DNA from: an uncultured Geobacteraceae bacterium
Lineage (GTDB): Bacteria; Desulfobacterota; Desulfuromonadia; Geobacterales; Pseudopelobacteraceae
Reading direction: 5' to 3'
Length of the DNA: 64,000 nucleotides
Assembly: GCA_903939115.1 (NCBI GenBank)
Contig: CAJAFV010000043.1
Coordinates: forward strand, 16,039-80,038
Position numbers and translations under genes: made by a program. The notes below the pieces were generated by a model. The model saw only the letters and a program-made list of their open reading frames with translations, did no database searches and was not told the DNA's origin. Below, piece by piece: positions 63,610-64,000 of the stretch; the first letter of the stretch is position 1, and each line of letters starts with the position of its first letter.

Positions 63610-64000
63610 TTACCTCCTGCTGCCGTCGATGCCTACAATCACTGTTTCCAGCGGGATGTCCCTGCCGCTTTTCTTTATTGCTTCTTTAACCATGATGTCC
63701 AGCCCTTTGCAGCACGGGACTTCCATAATTGCAACAGTGACGCGCGGCGTTTCGTTGGTCGAAAAGATTGTAGCCAGCTTGTCCACGTAGCTGGAAGTGT
63801 CATCCAGTTTCGGGCAGGCAATCGCTAGCGCTTTGTCTTTCAACAGTTCCTGGTGCATGCTCCCCATTGCAAAGGCCACACAGTCTGCACAGACTAAAAT
63901 ATCCGCATTCTTGAAGTACGGTGCGGTCGGCGGAACGAGGTGCAGTTGCACCGGCCACTGCCTCAGTTCGGAAACAGCCGTTGTGCTGCATCCACCATTA
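63610..64000 (-). CDS. Iron-sulfur cluster-binding protein, 5' end outside window
   Basis: The visible C-terminal 129 residues contain ADILVCADCVAFAMGSMHQELL, LAIACPKLDD and EVPCCKGLDIMVKEAI, i.e. several Cys pairs spaced for redox clusters. This matches conserved anaerobe proteins usually annotated as 4Fe-4S or iron-sulfur binding oxidoreductases of unknown role. The N-terminal ferredoxin motif would lie outside. Its TAA overlaps the hemerythrin ATG, suggesting one operon. Confidence 0.65.
   Translation of the reverse strand, partial: NGGCSTTAVSELRQWPVQLHLVPPTAPYFKNADILVCADCVAFAMGSMHQELLKDKALAIACPKLDDTSSYVDKLATIFSTNETPRVTVAIMEVPCCKGLDIMVKEAIKKSGRDIPLETVIVGIDGSRR

Overview
The window looks like a chromosomal segment of a Geobacter-type anaerobe (order Desulfuromonadales/Geobacterales; Geobacter, Trichlorobacter or a close relative). 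The pointers are a multiheme c-type cytochrome locus for nitrate ammonification, lysine synthesis through DapL, a short GNAT-type acetylglutamate synthase, a Na+/carboxylate symporter pair, very large PAS-rich hybrid histidine kinases, and short interspersed repeats of the kind common in these genomes. This assignment is inferred from gene content; no database search was possible. No rRNA, tRNA, CRISPR array or intact insertion sequence was seen.

Layout. 1-5.2 kb (minus strand): a likely operon trmB - symporter small subunit - Na+/solute symporter - TIM-barrel protein - tonB - cobyrinate a,c-diamide synthase (cut by the window edge). 5.2-7 kb: tag and, divergently, a GGDEF diguanylate cyclase. 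7.0-11.9 kb: lysA, a RelE/ParE-type toxin-antitoxin pair, dapA, dapB and dapL, behind a good sigma-70 promoter. 12-19.3 kb: DUF4388 protein, Ig-like-domain lipoprotein, outer-membrane barrel, class A penicillin-binding protein and ResB. 19.3-27.3 kb: a Mn2+-type yybP-ykoY riboswitch in front of a TerC-family gene, then CBS protein, UPF0182, PGPGW, M48 protease and a membrane spermidine-synthase-like fusion. 27.3-32.1 kb: a 1438-residue hybrid histidine kinase and a single-domain response regulator. 32.6-39.7 kb: DTW protein, a plsY-bamD-Rossmann-like gene cluster, M1 peptidase and ChaN-like protein. 39.8-44.8 kb: hypE, ybaK, GNAT, cheW and a second hybrid kinase. 44.7-48.6 kb: Rrf2 regulator, comF, cyclophilin, hemH, cupin and vapBC. 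48.8-50.9 kb: groESL under a perfect CIRCE operator. 51-54.4 kb: MFS transporter, radical SAM protein and polysaccharide deacetylase.

The most interesting region is 54.5-61.9 kb. A nine-gene minus-strand operon reads PAS protein - napF-like - napD - napA - napG - napH - napB - napF-like - octaheme nitrite reductase. The terminal reductase has eight haem motifs with CxxCK at the fourth, plus the Tyr-x-Cys signature of the octaheme (ONR/TvNiR) family rather than pentaheme NrfA. There is no napC and no nrfH. The cluster therefore looks like a self-contained nitrate-to-ammonium module: menaquinol electrons would pass through NapGH to both NapAB and the octaheme enzyme. From memory, such a Nap plus octaheme module has been reported for Trichlorobacter ammonificans and said to be conserved in Geobacteraceae. 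The leading PAS gene and the two NapF-like paralogues bracketing the operon are less familiar. A palindromic TTTGAC-N4-GTCAAA site lies in its upstream region.

The right end (62-64 kb) holds a small Met-rich ORF, a long hairpin, a CcdAB-type pair, a frameshifted hemerythrin gene and a partial iron-sulfur protein gene.
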